From the IMG/VR virus record IMGVR_UViG_3300025816_000008, positions 25,976 to 89,975 of that record: a DNA stretch of 64,000 bases. One strand, written 5' to 3'. Of the stretch, positions 1-9,708 are shown piece after piece (the first letter of the stretch is position 1; every line of letters begins with the position of its first letter). The notes below the pieces were generated by a model. The model was given only the letters and a program-made list of their open reading frames with translations, was not told the DNA's origin and did no database searches. The position numbers and the translations under genes are program-made. Source of the stretch: a virus.

Positions 1-3000
1 TTGATAGTTTTGTTGTAAGACCAACTGGTGGACTTATTCCAATTCTAGAAAATCATTTAGATTCTGCATATGTTCAAGAAAGAGTTTCTATTGATAACTT
101 CTGGGCATTAAAAGGTGGCAATCAGCTTATTAATCACCAAAGCCCTAGAACAAATCCAATCGTAATTAATAAAAATAATATAGATGCTGATGCTGGTTAT
201 GAAGATATCGACGCGGCTGGTAATGCAAGATGGAAATTCCAGCTTGATATGGATGGTATAGCTAGAATAGATATTCCAGCTGCTTATGCTTCTAGACCAA
301 TTGAAGACGTGGCTTCACGTCAAGCTGCAGTTGATCATAAATCTCCTATTATTACTACATCTAATAATGATAATCCGGTTGCTTGGCCAACTGAAGAATA
401 TCTTGCAACGATTGTTACTAATGATTATGTAAAAAAGAGAATGAATATTGACTCGGCAGTTATTTCTTCTGTTATTGATTCTGGTTATATGAAAACTATT
501 ATTAGTCCTAACTATATTCTTCATCATGCTAATGATAGTTCACATTGGAGAAGATCCGCTGATGGTCATACTCTTTATTTTGGTGGCCTTGGATTTAATG
601 CTGATACTCAAGTCGCAATTGGTGCAGATAGCGCTCCTATTGATCGTCCAGGATCTAGATTATATGTTAGAGGTGATGTAAGAGTTGATTCTGGATTTAG
701 TGCTGGTGGACATAGTATTATTGAAGGATCTAAGGTAACAGTAGATTCAGAATACATATTTAATTTTACTGTAAATGCAGCTGATAGCTATTTCATCACA
801 CATCCTAATTCAATAATTTATGATCAAACAGGAATTACTAATGCATTTGTAAACAATACTGATGTTGGTATGGCATATGGTGAATCCGCAGCTGTGTTTT
901 CTATCAGTGGAACGCCAACTCTAGACTCAGATTTTATGAGTGTGATGTTAGTTACTCCTAAAGACGTCAATAACCCATTAACTAGTGGGTTCGATTCTAC
1001 ACCTTTAACAAAAGGAACGTATAACGCTGTTGGAAATGGAATAGCTACCGGCGATTGGGTTTGGCAGAATGGCACTCAAATTCAAATACGTGAGCAATCT
1101 GTTCCTGGATATGACAGTATAGGTCAAGGGGCTCCGTTGACACATACTCATTCTATTGACATTATTAATAGAGGTTTACATACTACAAACTTAACTACAA
1201 GTGGTAATACACTCAGCGTATTAAGACTTCAAGATACTGATAATTCAACTCCACGCAATGTTCTTGAATATATTAAAAATGGTTTAACACAAATATTTAT
1301 TAATAGCGGATCGGGATTTATTGAACTTGACTCTGGTGGAGAGAAATGGGAAGAAGTAACTAACTCTCTCATACACATTTATGATTCAGAAGCTAATACA
1401 AGATTGGCAGTCGGCGATCAGATTAAAGTTAAAACAAGAAGCAGAAAGAATGATGCATCTCTTACAGTTAAAGGTCCTCTTTCTGTTATTGCTGATAGAA
1501 ATCTTCGCAATCCACCAATTTTATTAAGTGGTAATTTAAATATTGCTAGCGAAGGTGATAGTGGATCAGCAAAAGCTACTACACGGTTTACATTTGAAGA
1601 TAGCGCTATATTTAAAATTGGATTTACATTAGACAGCGGTATTGGTAAAATCCAAAATGGCGGATTGTTATTTAGTTACAAAGAGCGCAGGGCCGATGAA
1701 GCTTGGCGAACATTATATGGTGGAGCTGTTTGGGATTCTATTGGACAAACCATGACATCTGGCGAATCTGCTGAATTCTATTTTGGTCCATATTATCCTG
1801 CATCTTATGATTCAGCAAAAGGTTTTAATTTGGTTAATCCTTATGTTGGAAGATCTTTTGATTCTAATATTATAAGAATTGTCAATGATGATTATATTGG
1901 ATCAAGAATTACTGATCCTTGGAATAGAATAGGCACATCTCCATATCAACAAATATACTATGATGAAGAAGGCGGCGTGATTATCGGTAAAAAAGATATG
2001 ATCGATCCATTTGATCAAACTAGATTTGCCGTAGATTCTGGTAATGTATTATTCTTAAGCTCAATCCTAATTGATAGCTCTGAGCATCCAAAAGCAGGCG
2101 TAGTTCCAAGAACAGGCACTGGCGAACAGCTTGATTCTGGTGCAAGATTAATGTGGATTCCTGGATATGGATCCTTTAGAGCTGGTTATGCCGATGGTAC
2201 AAATGTAACTTGGGATAGTGGAGAAGTTGGTATATTCTCACAAGGTATTGGTGCAAATGTTTTAGCTACTGATCATTCAACAGCTATCGGCTATAATGTA
2301 TCTGCTGGTAACGTTGATTATGCTGCTAATGGCCGTACAAAACAACCATTACACACTACTAGAGTTGTTTCAATAGGACATACAATTACCAATCCTGGAC
2401 AATTTAGTGTTGCGGTAGGTAAAGATATTACAAATAGCAATAAGCAAAATTCGCTATCTCTTGGTATTGGTATCACTAACGTAGGAGCAAAGGGTACATC
2501 TAAAACAGATGAAGGTGGAGTTGCAATTGGTAAAACACTTGAAACTGGCCGTGGAGTTGTAATTGGTAGAGATATTACTGGCGATGATGGCAATGTTGCT
2601 TCTTATGTAAATAATACTGCTATTGGATCTTTACTTGTTAATACAAATAAAAATGCTGTATCAATTGGATATAATTTAACAGGCGGAGAAGCAGGATTAA
2701 ATATTGGTAGAGATAATTATCCTACCAGCTCAAGCGCAGCACCCGGTAAAAACTCTATTTTAATAGGTCAAAATAATACTACTGGTGCTGGTGGTATGGC
2801 AATAGGTCATAGTTCGGCTGCAGGAAAAACCGCAGTAGCAGTAGGTTCAAGTGTGGTAGCAAGTGGTTCCACATCTACCGCGATTGGTATTGGAAGTAAA
2901 TCGTCTGGTAATAACTCAGTTGCAATTGGTATTAATACTCAAGCAACTGGAAGAAGTTCTATATCTTACGGTGTATCTAATAAAGCAAATGGCAACACCT

Positions 3001-6000
3001 CCACTGTCTTTGGTAAAGATAATGTTGGATCTGGTAATGGATCAGTTACATTTGGAGTTAGTAATACTACTGGTAAAAATTCTCAGATCTTTGGTAGCAA
3101 TAATACTAGTATCTCTGAAACAAAGGTGTTTGGTTCTGCTAATTTATCTACATTTAAAAATGCTAAAATTTATGGTGATGCAAATGAGACTGTAAACAAC
3201 GCGGCTAAAGTTTATGGCAATGAAAATAAAAATATTGTATATAATTCAGAAGTATATGGCTCTTCTAATGAGAATTGGTATGGAACAAGGGTATATGGTT
3301 CAGACAACGTAAATCTTACTGGTAGAAACAGTTCCGCAAATGGGGGACAAGGTAACTATATATTTGGTGGTCAAAATATACAAACCAAAGGCGGGAATAT
3401 TTACGGTACTCGTAATAACATTACTGGATTTGGTGATGCTTACGGTAAAGACAATATAATTACTGATTTTGGTTGGGCTTATGGCGATCTAAATACTATT
3501 GTTAATGGAGGTCACGCTTATGGTTACGAGAATACAGTCGACGGTGGCACATCTAATCTTGCTTATGCATTTGGTAGTAAAAATAATGTAGGCGAAAATG
3601 GGTTTGGATTTGGTAAAGAAAATACTGTCAGTAATGGTGGTATGGCTTTAGGTTCATATGCTCAAGCTTCGGGTAACGGTGCAATATCGATAGGTTCCGG
3701 TGTATCTGTAACTGGAACAAATTCTGTTGCAATTGGTTCATATACAAGTAGTTCTGTACAAGCAACTGTTGCAGATAATAATGTCATAGCTCTGATGGGT
3801 GGAACAGTAGGGATTAATAAAGTAAGTCCTAATACGACTTATATGGTAGATATTGACGGAAGCATAAATTGGTCGGGTGATGCATATCATCAAGGTCAAA
3901 CTCTTTATCATTACATTAGAAACAATGTTGCTAATCAATCTTGGATAAGATTTAATGCTGATGCTGCGTGGGTACAATCACATATTGATCCTACACACTA
4001 TCGGGCAACCATGCCAACATCAATGTATTTTTACAATGATGCAACCACTAATTATCTTTATACAACTGCTCCAAGAGTCGGGATTAAAACTACATCACCT
4101 AGTTACGATTTGGATGTTAATGGTAGTGTTAACGTACAATCGCTGTATTGGCAAGGTGATAAGATTCTTGATTCACATCAAGGAAATCAAGTTTATCTCA
4201 CTCATCAAACTGCACAATTTTATATTGGTCCAGATTCTGCTACAGATTATTTTGATTCTGACTACGTATATGAAAGACAACAAAATCATGGATTTTCAAA
4301 AGGTCAAACCTATCAACAGGCGATTGATCAAAACTATATTATGTCAAATCTTGATGATACCGCATTTTTAAATTCGGATGAAGGAATTGGTTTAGTCAAT
4401 CAAATATTAACCACTAACAATTATATGAGGCGTGAACTTAGTGGTGTATTTAATGGTAATCTTCCTGGCTTTAAAATGGGTATAGGCGCAATTGCTGATC
4501 CTAATTATCATTTACTAGTTTCCGGCAATGCAAAAATTCAGCCTGGTAATGGTAAAGCAGGAAATTTAGAAATTGGGAATATCGGAGATAACTCTCAAAT
4601 AATATTAAATGGTGTGGCTCTAAATACATCAAATGTTTTATCACAAGAAATTGGTGGCTATATAATTGACCCACTCGCTACAACGACTCGGTTACCAATA
4701 CTTTATGATCTAACTTCTTCACCTGGCAATTATGCAATTGACATAGGCACAGATTATTCGGGTCCAGGTCCTGCAAAATCCGGTATTAATATCGCTCAAG
4801 ATATGAAATATTACATTAATGGTGTTGATATTGTTGACGGCATTATGGATTCAGCCTTTATTAACAGAAGAGTGCAATTGCCAGATTTAACTGCTGATGG
4901 TAAACTCGACTCAGATCATTTTAAATTTATTATTAATTCTGAATATATTAAATCAATTGCTGATAGCGATTATGTTAAAACAGTAGCTGATAGTGATTAT
5001 ATTAGATCAATAGCTGATAGCGATTATATTAAAACGGTAGCTGACAGTGATTACATTAAATTTATTGCTAATGATGTTTATATTAAATCAATAGCTGATA
5101 GTGATTACATTAAATCAGTAGCAGATTCAGATTATGTAAAATCAATAGCTGACAGCGATTACATTAAATCAGTAGCAGATTCAGATTATGTAAAATCAAT
5201 AGCTGATAGTGACTATATTAAAGGAATCATTGATAGCGATTATGTTAAAGCAATTGCAGATTCAGATTATGTAAAATCAATTGTAGATTCAGATTATGTA
5301 AAATCAATTGTAGATAGCGATTATATTAAGTTTGTAGCTGATAGTGATTATATTAAATCAATAGCTGATAGCGCTCATGTTAATCTAATAACTGGAATAG
5401 GCAGTAGACCAGTTGATTTTGGTAGCCATAATATTACATTTAAATCGAGTGCATCCAATACTGGTGCATTACCTAATGCCGCTACGCATACTGGTATGGT
5501 TGCAGTTACTACAGGTGATAATACTGCAAGAATAGCAAAAGGTGGAAATTGGCAAGGAATTCCATTAGAAAATACTGACGTAACATTTAACACTATTCTT
5601 CCGGCCGGAGATAAATTATTTGATCTCGGTAGTTCAACTGCTGCATGGAGAGATTTATATTTAAGTGGTTCAACTATCCATCTTGGTGGAATAAGAATTA
5701 AAGAAAGTAATGGTGTATTTACTACTACTGATTCTTTAGGTGTGGCTCTTCCAATTGATCTAAGTGGAGCAACTACAAAGAATCTTACTGAAGATTCAAA
5801 TCTATATTATACAGATTTACGAGTTGATAGCAATATTACCGGTAAAGATCTGGATATGGGCACGAATAAAATCCTATATTCTAATGTTTATTCAGCGCTA
5901 AGTGATCTTCCAAGTGCTTCATCTTATCACGGTATGTTTGCTCATGTACATGCAACTGGTAAAGCATATTTTGCTCATGCTGGTTCTTGGGTAGATCTTG

Positions 6001-8012
6001 CTTCTGGCGCTGATATTACAACCGCTATTAATAATTTAATTGATGGCGCTCCAGCTGCAATGGATACTTTAAATGAGTTTGCAACTGCACTTGGAAATGA
6101 TGCTAATTTCTCAACTACCATTACAGCTCTTATTGGAGAAAAATATGATTCTGTCGGCGTAAGAACATTAGTCGATTCAGCATATGTTCAAGCAAGAGTT
6201 GTTCCACAGGGAATTGATAGTTCAGCCGTAAGCGGGATGGTTGATTCAGCATATGTTCAAGCAAGGCAAACATTATCATCATTTGATTCTGCTGAAGTTC
6301 TTCAGTTAATTGATAGTGATTATATCCTTGCAAGATCTTCAGCTGGAGTAACAACGCTCGGCGCTCTTACAGATGTTAATGCCCCATCTCCAACAGATGG
6401 TCAGGCATTAGTATATAATACCGCATCAAGTAAATGGATTCCAGGTGCTGCTTCAGGCGGTGGTGGTTCTGCCGATAGTGCGACAATACTAGCTTTAATT
6501 GATAGTGATTATATTATCGCGCGGACAGGGCAATCTGAGTATTCTAACTTTAGATTTACTGCAACTGCCAATCAAACATCATTTACTGGAAATGATGTTG
6601 CTGGTAATACACTTGCTATAAATTCTACGGGAGTGCAAGCATATCTAAATGGTTTCCACTTATTAAAAGGTATTGATTATACTGTATCTGGAACAACTAC
6701 GCTAGTTCTTACTACAGGAGCCGCCATAGGAGATGACTTAGTTATTACTAATCTTAGTGCTATAATTGGCACAGGAGGTCTCAGTAGTAGTGATGTTGTT
6801 AATATAGTCGATTCAGCAGTTACTGCTCTAGTAGATGCTGCTCCTGCTACATTAAATACTTTAAATGAATTAGCTGCCGCTCTTGGCGATGATGCGAATT
6901 ATGCTGCTACTACAGCAACAGCTCTTGGAACAAAATTAGATAATACATCTTCAATTACTTCATTAGCTGATGTTCATACAACTGCGCCAACTGAAGGTCA
7001 GATATTAATTTGGGATAATGGAAATAGTTATTGGGCTCCAGGTGTGTTACCGGCAGGAACAGACTCAGCTGCAGTAACTGGAATGATTGATAGTGCATAC
7101 GTTGCAGCTCGAGCATCTGCTAATACATTTACCAATGCTGTTAACTTTGCTAATTATTATTATGTAGCAGATTCTGGTCAAACAGTATTCTCTGGAAATG
7201 ATGCTAATGGATTACCTCTAGCAATTGATACTGCTAATTATCAAGTATTTAATAATGGTATTCGATTAGTATCTGGTGTAGATTATACAGTTAATGCTGC
7301 AGCAAATTCAGTAACATTAAATGGATTTACTGCTGACTCAGGTGATGATCTTGTAATTAATACTTTATCACAAACTGTTACACAATCGCATATAGTTGTT
7401 GGCGATACATTTATGAACACCTTTAAGTTTATCGCTACAAACGGTCAAACAGCGTTTACTGGTGCTGATGCTAATTCTAAAACATTAGGAATTGATTCAA
7501 GTAACTTTAATGTATTCCAAAATGGTATTAAACTTATGGATTCAGATGACTTTACATCTAATCCAATAACAAATACTATAACACTTACTTCTGCTGCTGA
7601 TTCATCTGATGAAATTGTAATCACTACAATTGAAAATAAAGCAGGTAATGTTACTGTTAATGAACAAGCATTACAGGGATTAGTTGATAGTGCATATATT
7701 GCAGCAAGAGTTAATCTTCCTGCAGCATGGGCAGAGATTACTACAACACCGATTACTGCGGTCGCTGGGCAAAGATTAATTATTGATACAAGCACTACTA
7801 AAACAGTTAATCTTCCAGTAGCCGCATCGCTTGGAGATGAAATTAGAATTATTGATGGAACTGGTCAGGCTGCTACAAACGCTATCACAATTGGAAGAAA
7901 TGGTCATAAAATTGAAGGCGGTGATTCTGATTTAACAATTGATGTTAATAGAGCAGCATTTGGATTGGTATATTATAACGTAGCTAATGGTTGGTTATTC
8001 ACAGAGAAATAA
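1..8012 (+). CDS. Giant tail-fibre/adhesin, 5' end outside the window
   Basis: The reading frame is open from the window edge (codons from base 3), so at least 2,669 residues are present and the first ATG at 249 is not the true start. Visible parts in order: an N-terminal mixed region; a YadA/Hep_Hag-like head with many AIG or G-x-N turns (about 2230-3790); sixteen 9-residue DSDYIKSIA-type repeats (4941-5372); a DLGS..WRDLYLSG..IHLG motif; two DAAPATLNTLNELAAALGDD-type fibre motifs; three copies of a roughly 75-residue QTxFxGxDxxG module; and a C-terminal domain ending in GWLFTEK. These are known phage-fibre and trimeric-adhesin features. It is probably a trimeric receptor-binding or whisker-like fibre; the receptor is unknown. 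It is followed 12 bases later by another surface gene. Confidence 0.85.
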   Translation, partial: DSFVVRPTGGLIPILENHLDSAYVQERVSIDNFWALKGGNQLINHQSPRTNPIVINKNNIDADAGYEDIDAAGNARWKFQLDMDGIARIDIPAAYASRPIEDVASRQAAVDHKSPIITTSNNDNPVAWPTEEYLATIVTNDYVKKRMNIDSAVISSVIDSGYMKTIISPNYILHHANDSSHWRRSADGHTLYFGGLGFNADTQVAIGADSAPIDRPGSRLYVRGDVRVDSGFSAGGHSIIEGSKVTVDSEYIFNFTVNAADSYFITHPNSIIYDQTGITNAFVNNTDVGMAYGESAAVFSISGTPTLDSDFMSVMLVTPKDVNNPLTSGFDSTPLTKGTYNAVGNGIATGDWVWQNGTQIQIREQSVPGYDSIGQGAPLTHTHSIDIINRGLHTTNLTTSGNTLSVLRLQDTDNSTPRNVLEYIKNGLTQIFINSGSGFIELDSGGEKWEEVTNSLIHIYDSEANTRLAVGDQIKVKTRSRKNDASLTVKGPLSVIADRNLRNPPILLSGNLNIASEGDSGSAKATTRFTFEDSAIFKIGFTLDSGIGKIQNGGLLFSYKERRADEAWRTLYGGAVWDSIGQTMTSGESAEFYFGPYYPASYDSAKGFNLVNPYVGRSFDSNIIRIVNDDYIGSRITDPWNRIGTSPYQQIYYDEEGGVIIGKKDMIDPFDQTRFAVDSGNVLFLSSILIDSSEHPKAGVVPRTGTGEQLDSGARLMWIPGYGSFRAGYADGTNVTWDSGEVGIFSQGIGANVLATDHSTAIGYNVSAGNVDYAANGRTKQPLHTTRVVSIGHTITNPGQFSVAVGKDITNSNKQNSLSLGIGITNVGAKGTSKTDEGGVAIGKTLETGRGVVIGRDITGDDGNVASYVNNTAIGSLLVNTNKNAVSIGYNLTGGEAGLNIGRDNYPTSSSAAPGKNSILIGQNNTTGAGGMAIGHSSAAGKTAVAVGSSVVASGSTSTAIGIGSKSSGNNSVAIGINTQATGRSSISYGVSNKANGNTSTVFGKDNVGSGNGSVTFGVSNTTGKNSQIFGSNNTSISETKVFGSANLSTFKNAKIYGDANETVNNAAKVYGNENKNIVYNSEVYGSSNENWYGTRVYGSDNVNLTGRNSSANGGQGNYIFGGQNIQTKGGNIYGTRNNITGFGDAYGKDNIITDFGWAYGDLNTIVNGGHAYGYENTVDGGTSNLAYAFGSKNNVGENGFGFGKENTVSNGGMALGSYAQASGNGAISIGSGVSVTGTNSVAIGSYTSSSVQATVADNNVIALMGGTVGINKVSPNTTYMVDIDGSINWSGDAYHQGQTLYHYIRNNVANQSWIRFNADAAWVQSHIDPTHYRATMPTSMYFYNDATTNYLYTTAPRVGIKTTSPSYDLDVNGSVNVQSLYWQGDKILDSHQGNQVYLTHQTAQFYIGPDSATDYFDSDYVYERQQNHGFSKGQTYQQAIDQNYIMSNLDDTAFLNSDEGIGLVNQILTTNNYMRRELSGVFNGNLPGFKMGIGAIADPNYHLLVSGNAKIQPGNGKAGNLEIGNIGDNSQIILNGVALNTSNVLSQEIGGYIIDPLATTTRLPILYDLTSSPGNYAIDIGTDYSGPGPAKSGINIAQDMKYYINGVDIVDGIMDSAFINRRVQLPDLTADGKLDSDHFKFIINSEYIKSIADSDYVKTVADSDYIRSIADSDYIKTVADSDYIKFIANDVYIKSIADSDYIKSVADSDYVKSIADSDYIKSVADSDYVKSIADSDYIKGIIDSDYVKAIADSDYVKSIVDSDYVKSIVDSDYIKFVADSDYIKSIADSAHVNLITGIGSRPVDFGSHNITFKSSASNTGALPNAATHTGMVAVTTGDNTARIAKGGNWQGIPLENTDVTFNTILPAGDKLFDLGSSTAAWRDLYLSGSTIHLGGIRIKESNGVFTTTDSLGVALPIDLSGATTKNLTEDSNLYYTDLRVDSNITGKDLDMGTNKILYSNVYSALSDLPSASSYHGMFAHVHATGKAYFAHAGSWVDLASGADITTAINNLIDGAPAAMDTLNEFATALGNDANFSTTITALIGEKYDSVGVRTLVDSAYVQARVVPQGIDSSAVSGMVDSAYVQARQTLSSFDSAEVLQLIDSDYILARSSAGVTTLGALTDVNAPSPTDGQALVYNTASSKWIPGAASGGGGSADSATILALIDSDYIIARTGQSEYSNFRFTATANQTSFTGNDVAGNTLAINSTGVQAYLNGFHLLKGIDYTVSGTTTLVLTTGAAIGDDLVITNLSAIIGTGGLSSSDVVNIVDSAVTALVDAAPATLNTLNELAAALGDDANYAATTATALGTKLDNTSSITSLADVHTTAPTEGQILIWDNGNSYWAPGVLPAGTDSAAVTGMIDSAYVAARASANTFTNAVNFANYYYVADSGQTVFSGNDANGLPLAIDTANYQVFNNGIRLVSGVDYTVNAAANSVTLNGFTADSGDDLVINTLSQTVTQSHIVVGDTFMNTFKFIATNGQTAFTGADANSKTLGIDSSNFNVFQNGIKLMDSDDFTSNPITNTITLTSAADSSDEIVITTIENKAGNVTVNEQALQGLVDSAYIAARVNLPAAWAEITTTPITAVAGQRLIIDTSTTKTVNLPVAASLGDEIRIIDGTGQAATNAITIGRNGHKIEGGDSDLTIDVNRAAFGLVYYNVANGWLFTEK
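2230..3790 (+). repeat. YadA-like head repeats within the giant fibre
   Basis: The translated segment repeats short AIG-type turns (TAIGIGSKSSG, SVAIGINTQATG, GSVTFGVSNTTG, AFGSKNNVG and similar) with a spacing near 14 residues. This is the left-handed beta-roll signature of trimeric autotransporter adhesin heads. In the middle third the turns change to Y/F-G-x-x-N-x forms. Confidence 0.8.
4941..5372 (+). repeat. Sixteen tandem 27-bp units (9-residue DSDYIKSIA repeat)
   Basis: Sixteen in-frame units of 27 bases encode variants of [D/E]-Y-[I/V]-[K/R]-x-[I/V]-[A/V/I]-[D/N]-[S/D]. Synonymous changes between units (gatagc, gatagt, gattca, gacagt) show that the protein repeat, not just the DNA, is being kept. 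Isolated DSAYV and DSDYI motifs also occur elsewhere in the same protein. Confidence 0.95.
6540..7645 (+). repeat. Three ~75-residue fibre modules
   Basis: Three related modules (about 6540-6790, 7155-7380 and 7425-7645) share the pattern Q-T-x-F-[T/S]-G-x-D, then a short loop, an N-G-[F/I]-x-L turn, and a final GDDLVI or DEIVI strand. Such modules are common in marine phage fibres and probably form beta-sandwich units along the shaft. Confidence 0.7.
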
Positions 8013-8024
8013 AGGACGAAAGTA

Positions 8025-9641
8025 ATGGTATCGAAAGCAGCTCTTGTTTCAAAGGCATTTGGTAAAACTGGCGCATTAGCATCAATAGCTGATGAGTCAT
8101 TAACTGCAGAAAATAGAAAAATAACAGCTGATTCTATGGCAGAAGGTGCTACTGGGATGAGAACTGTCACTGCATTTAGTGAATTATCATCATTAACAGG
8201 AATGAAAGCTGGTGATAATGTTCTTGTAACTAATACTGATAAATTATATATTTTTGATGGTGTTGGTTGGTATTTAATTGCTACTATTACAAATGCATCT
8301 CCATCCGCAATTTCAGGAGTTGACGCAACATATGATTTAGCATCTGATGGTACAGCAACTACTATTACTGCAGTTTCTACTGATCCAGAAGGATTCCCGC
8401 TTACATGGTCCTATGCAGTTACAACAGGATCGCTCGGTTCTACAGCAACAGTATCTCAAGCTGATAACGTATTTACTATTACACCTTCAACAACTGAAGC
8501 TCATGCTGGAACTTTTAGTTTAACATTTAGTGTGACTGATGGAGTTAATGGATCGGTAAGTGCAGTAAGTGGATTTACATTAGCATTTGCAAGTTGGGCA
8601 ACACCAACTACTGCTTTAGAAACGACGGCTGGTGCCCATAATGGCACCACTTTTTCTCTCAGTACTGATGGTAATAAATTTTGTATTGGAGGCCAAAGCG
8701 GAACTTCCTACCCTGCTACAAAATTTTTCATATATGAACGTGCAAATTCTGGGACAAATCACTCATTAGCGCACACCGTTTCATCTACTCATTATGGAGC
8801 CCGGCAAGCAGATATGAGTGCAAATGGATTATATGCTGCTGCTATGCATGAGGATAATCAATATCTTGAAATATGGTATTACAATGGTTCGTCATGGACT
8901 CAACAATTTAATGCAGACATTTCATCATATACTAATTACGCACAGAGAGCAGCTATTTCTGGTGATGGTTCAACAGTTATGGTAGTAGATCACCAAAGTA
9001 GTACTTTTGGAAACAGAGCAGGAGCAATTATAGTTTATAAAAGAACTGGTACTAATTGGGCATATGAGGCAAAATTTGGACCTCATAGTTTTGTTGATAA
9101 TGCACAAATGGGCGGTGATAATTCCTTTTCCTATTTTAACTCTGGAATAAGTTTTGACGGTAATGTAATTCATAGTGCATATATGTATCAGGCTCGTGCA
9201 GGAGAACACACTATTGCAACTCGCAGTGGATCAACTTGGACGACCAGAGCCGCCATTTATAATTCTGGGACAGGATTAAACGGTGCTATTTCTGGTGATG
9301 GTAACACATTTGCGTATGGCAATAAAATTTATGTAACAACAGACAATTGGGTTACCAACTCTTTACAAGCAACTCTTACTCTTAACCAAACAACAGAAAT
9401 TCGTCCAGATTTAAGTAATGATGGAAATGTCGCTGCATTTGGCCAACAGGGTGGTGGCGCATCATCAAATGGTATAGTAGAATTTTTTAGGCGATCCGGA
9501 TCAACTTGGACTAAAGAAGGCACTTATACGGGTCCAGCAAACACACAAATGGGGAGAGATGTGCGATTAAGTGGAGATGGATTGACTGCTTGTGTTTATG
9601 GAATTGGATCAGGAGATCTTATGAAAGTGTTAGTTCAATAG
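8025..9641 (+). CDS. Virion surface/tail-fibre-associated protein
   Basis: 538 residues starting 12 bases after the giant fibre, with an AAAGGA-type ribosome site. The N-terminal part (residues 1-95) includes a short GDNVLVTNTDKLYIFDGVGWY element seen in phage structural proteins. Residues about 100-190 look like a cadherin/Ig-like beta-sandwich (TYDL, FPLTWSYAV, FTITPS, FSLTFSVTDG). The rest repeats SxDGNxF/xWTxxA strands, suggestive of a beta-propeller. I infer a fibre-tip or baseplate-attached surface protein; no enzymatic motif is seen. Confidence 0.65.
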   Translation: MVSKAALVSKAFGKTGALASIADESLTAENRKITADSMAEGATGMRTVTAFSELSSLTGMKAGDNVLVTNTDKLYIFDGVGWYLIATITNASPSAISGVDATYDLASDGTATTITAVSTDPEGFPLTWSYAVTTGSLGSTATVSQADNVFTITPSTTEAHAGTFSLTFSVTDGVNGSVSAVSGFTLAFASWATPTTALETTAGAHNGTTFSLSTDGNKFCIGGQSGTSYPATKFFIYERANSGTNHSLAHTVSSTHYGARQADMSANGLYAAAMHEDNQYLEIWYYNGSSWTQQFNADISSYTNYAQRAAISGDGSTVMVVDHQSSTFGNRAGAIIVYKRTGTNWAYEAKFGPHSFVDNAQMGGDNSFSYFNSGISFDGNVIHSAYMYQARAGEHTIATRSGSTWTTRAAIYNSGTGLNGAISGDGNTFAYGNKIYVTTDNWVTNSLQATLTLNQTTEIRPDLSNDGNVAAFGQQGGGASSNGIVEFFRRSGSTWTKEGTYTGPANTQMGRDVRLSGDGLTACVYGIGSGDLMKVLVQ

Positions 9642-9672
9642 CTAAACCTTAATATATTATCCATTCTAAGTA

Positions 9673-9680
9673 TATAAATA
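9673..9680 (+). promoter_or_regulatory. Late promoter TATAAATA
   Basis: Exact match to the T4 late promoter element read by gp55-bearing RNA polymerase. It lies in the gap before the next fibre gene, about 29 bases ahead of its start. Confidence 0.85.
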
Positions 9681-9708
9681 GTAGAAAATACTATTAAGGA
9701 ATGTATGA

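Noticed and set aside
4941-5372. Repeat array as CRISPR or origin iterons
   Set aside because: Units are contiguous, in frame, vary at synonymous sites and encode a 9-residue motif within a long gene; there are no spacers.
315-9523. Long minus-strand open frames under the fibre genes
   Set aside because: They are shadows of repetitive coding DNA, lack ribosome sites and show no recognisable protein.
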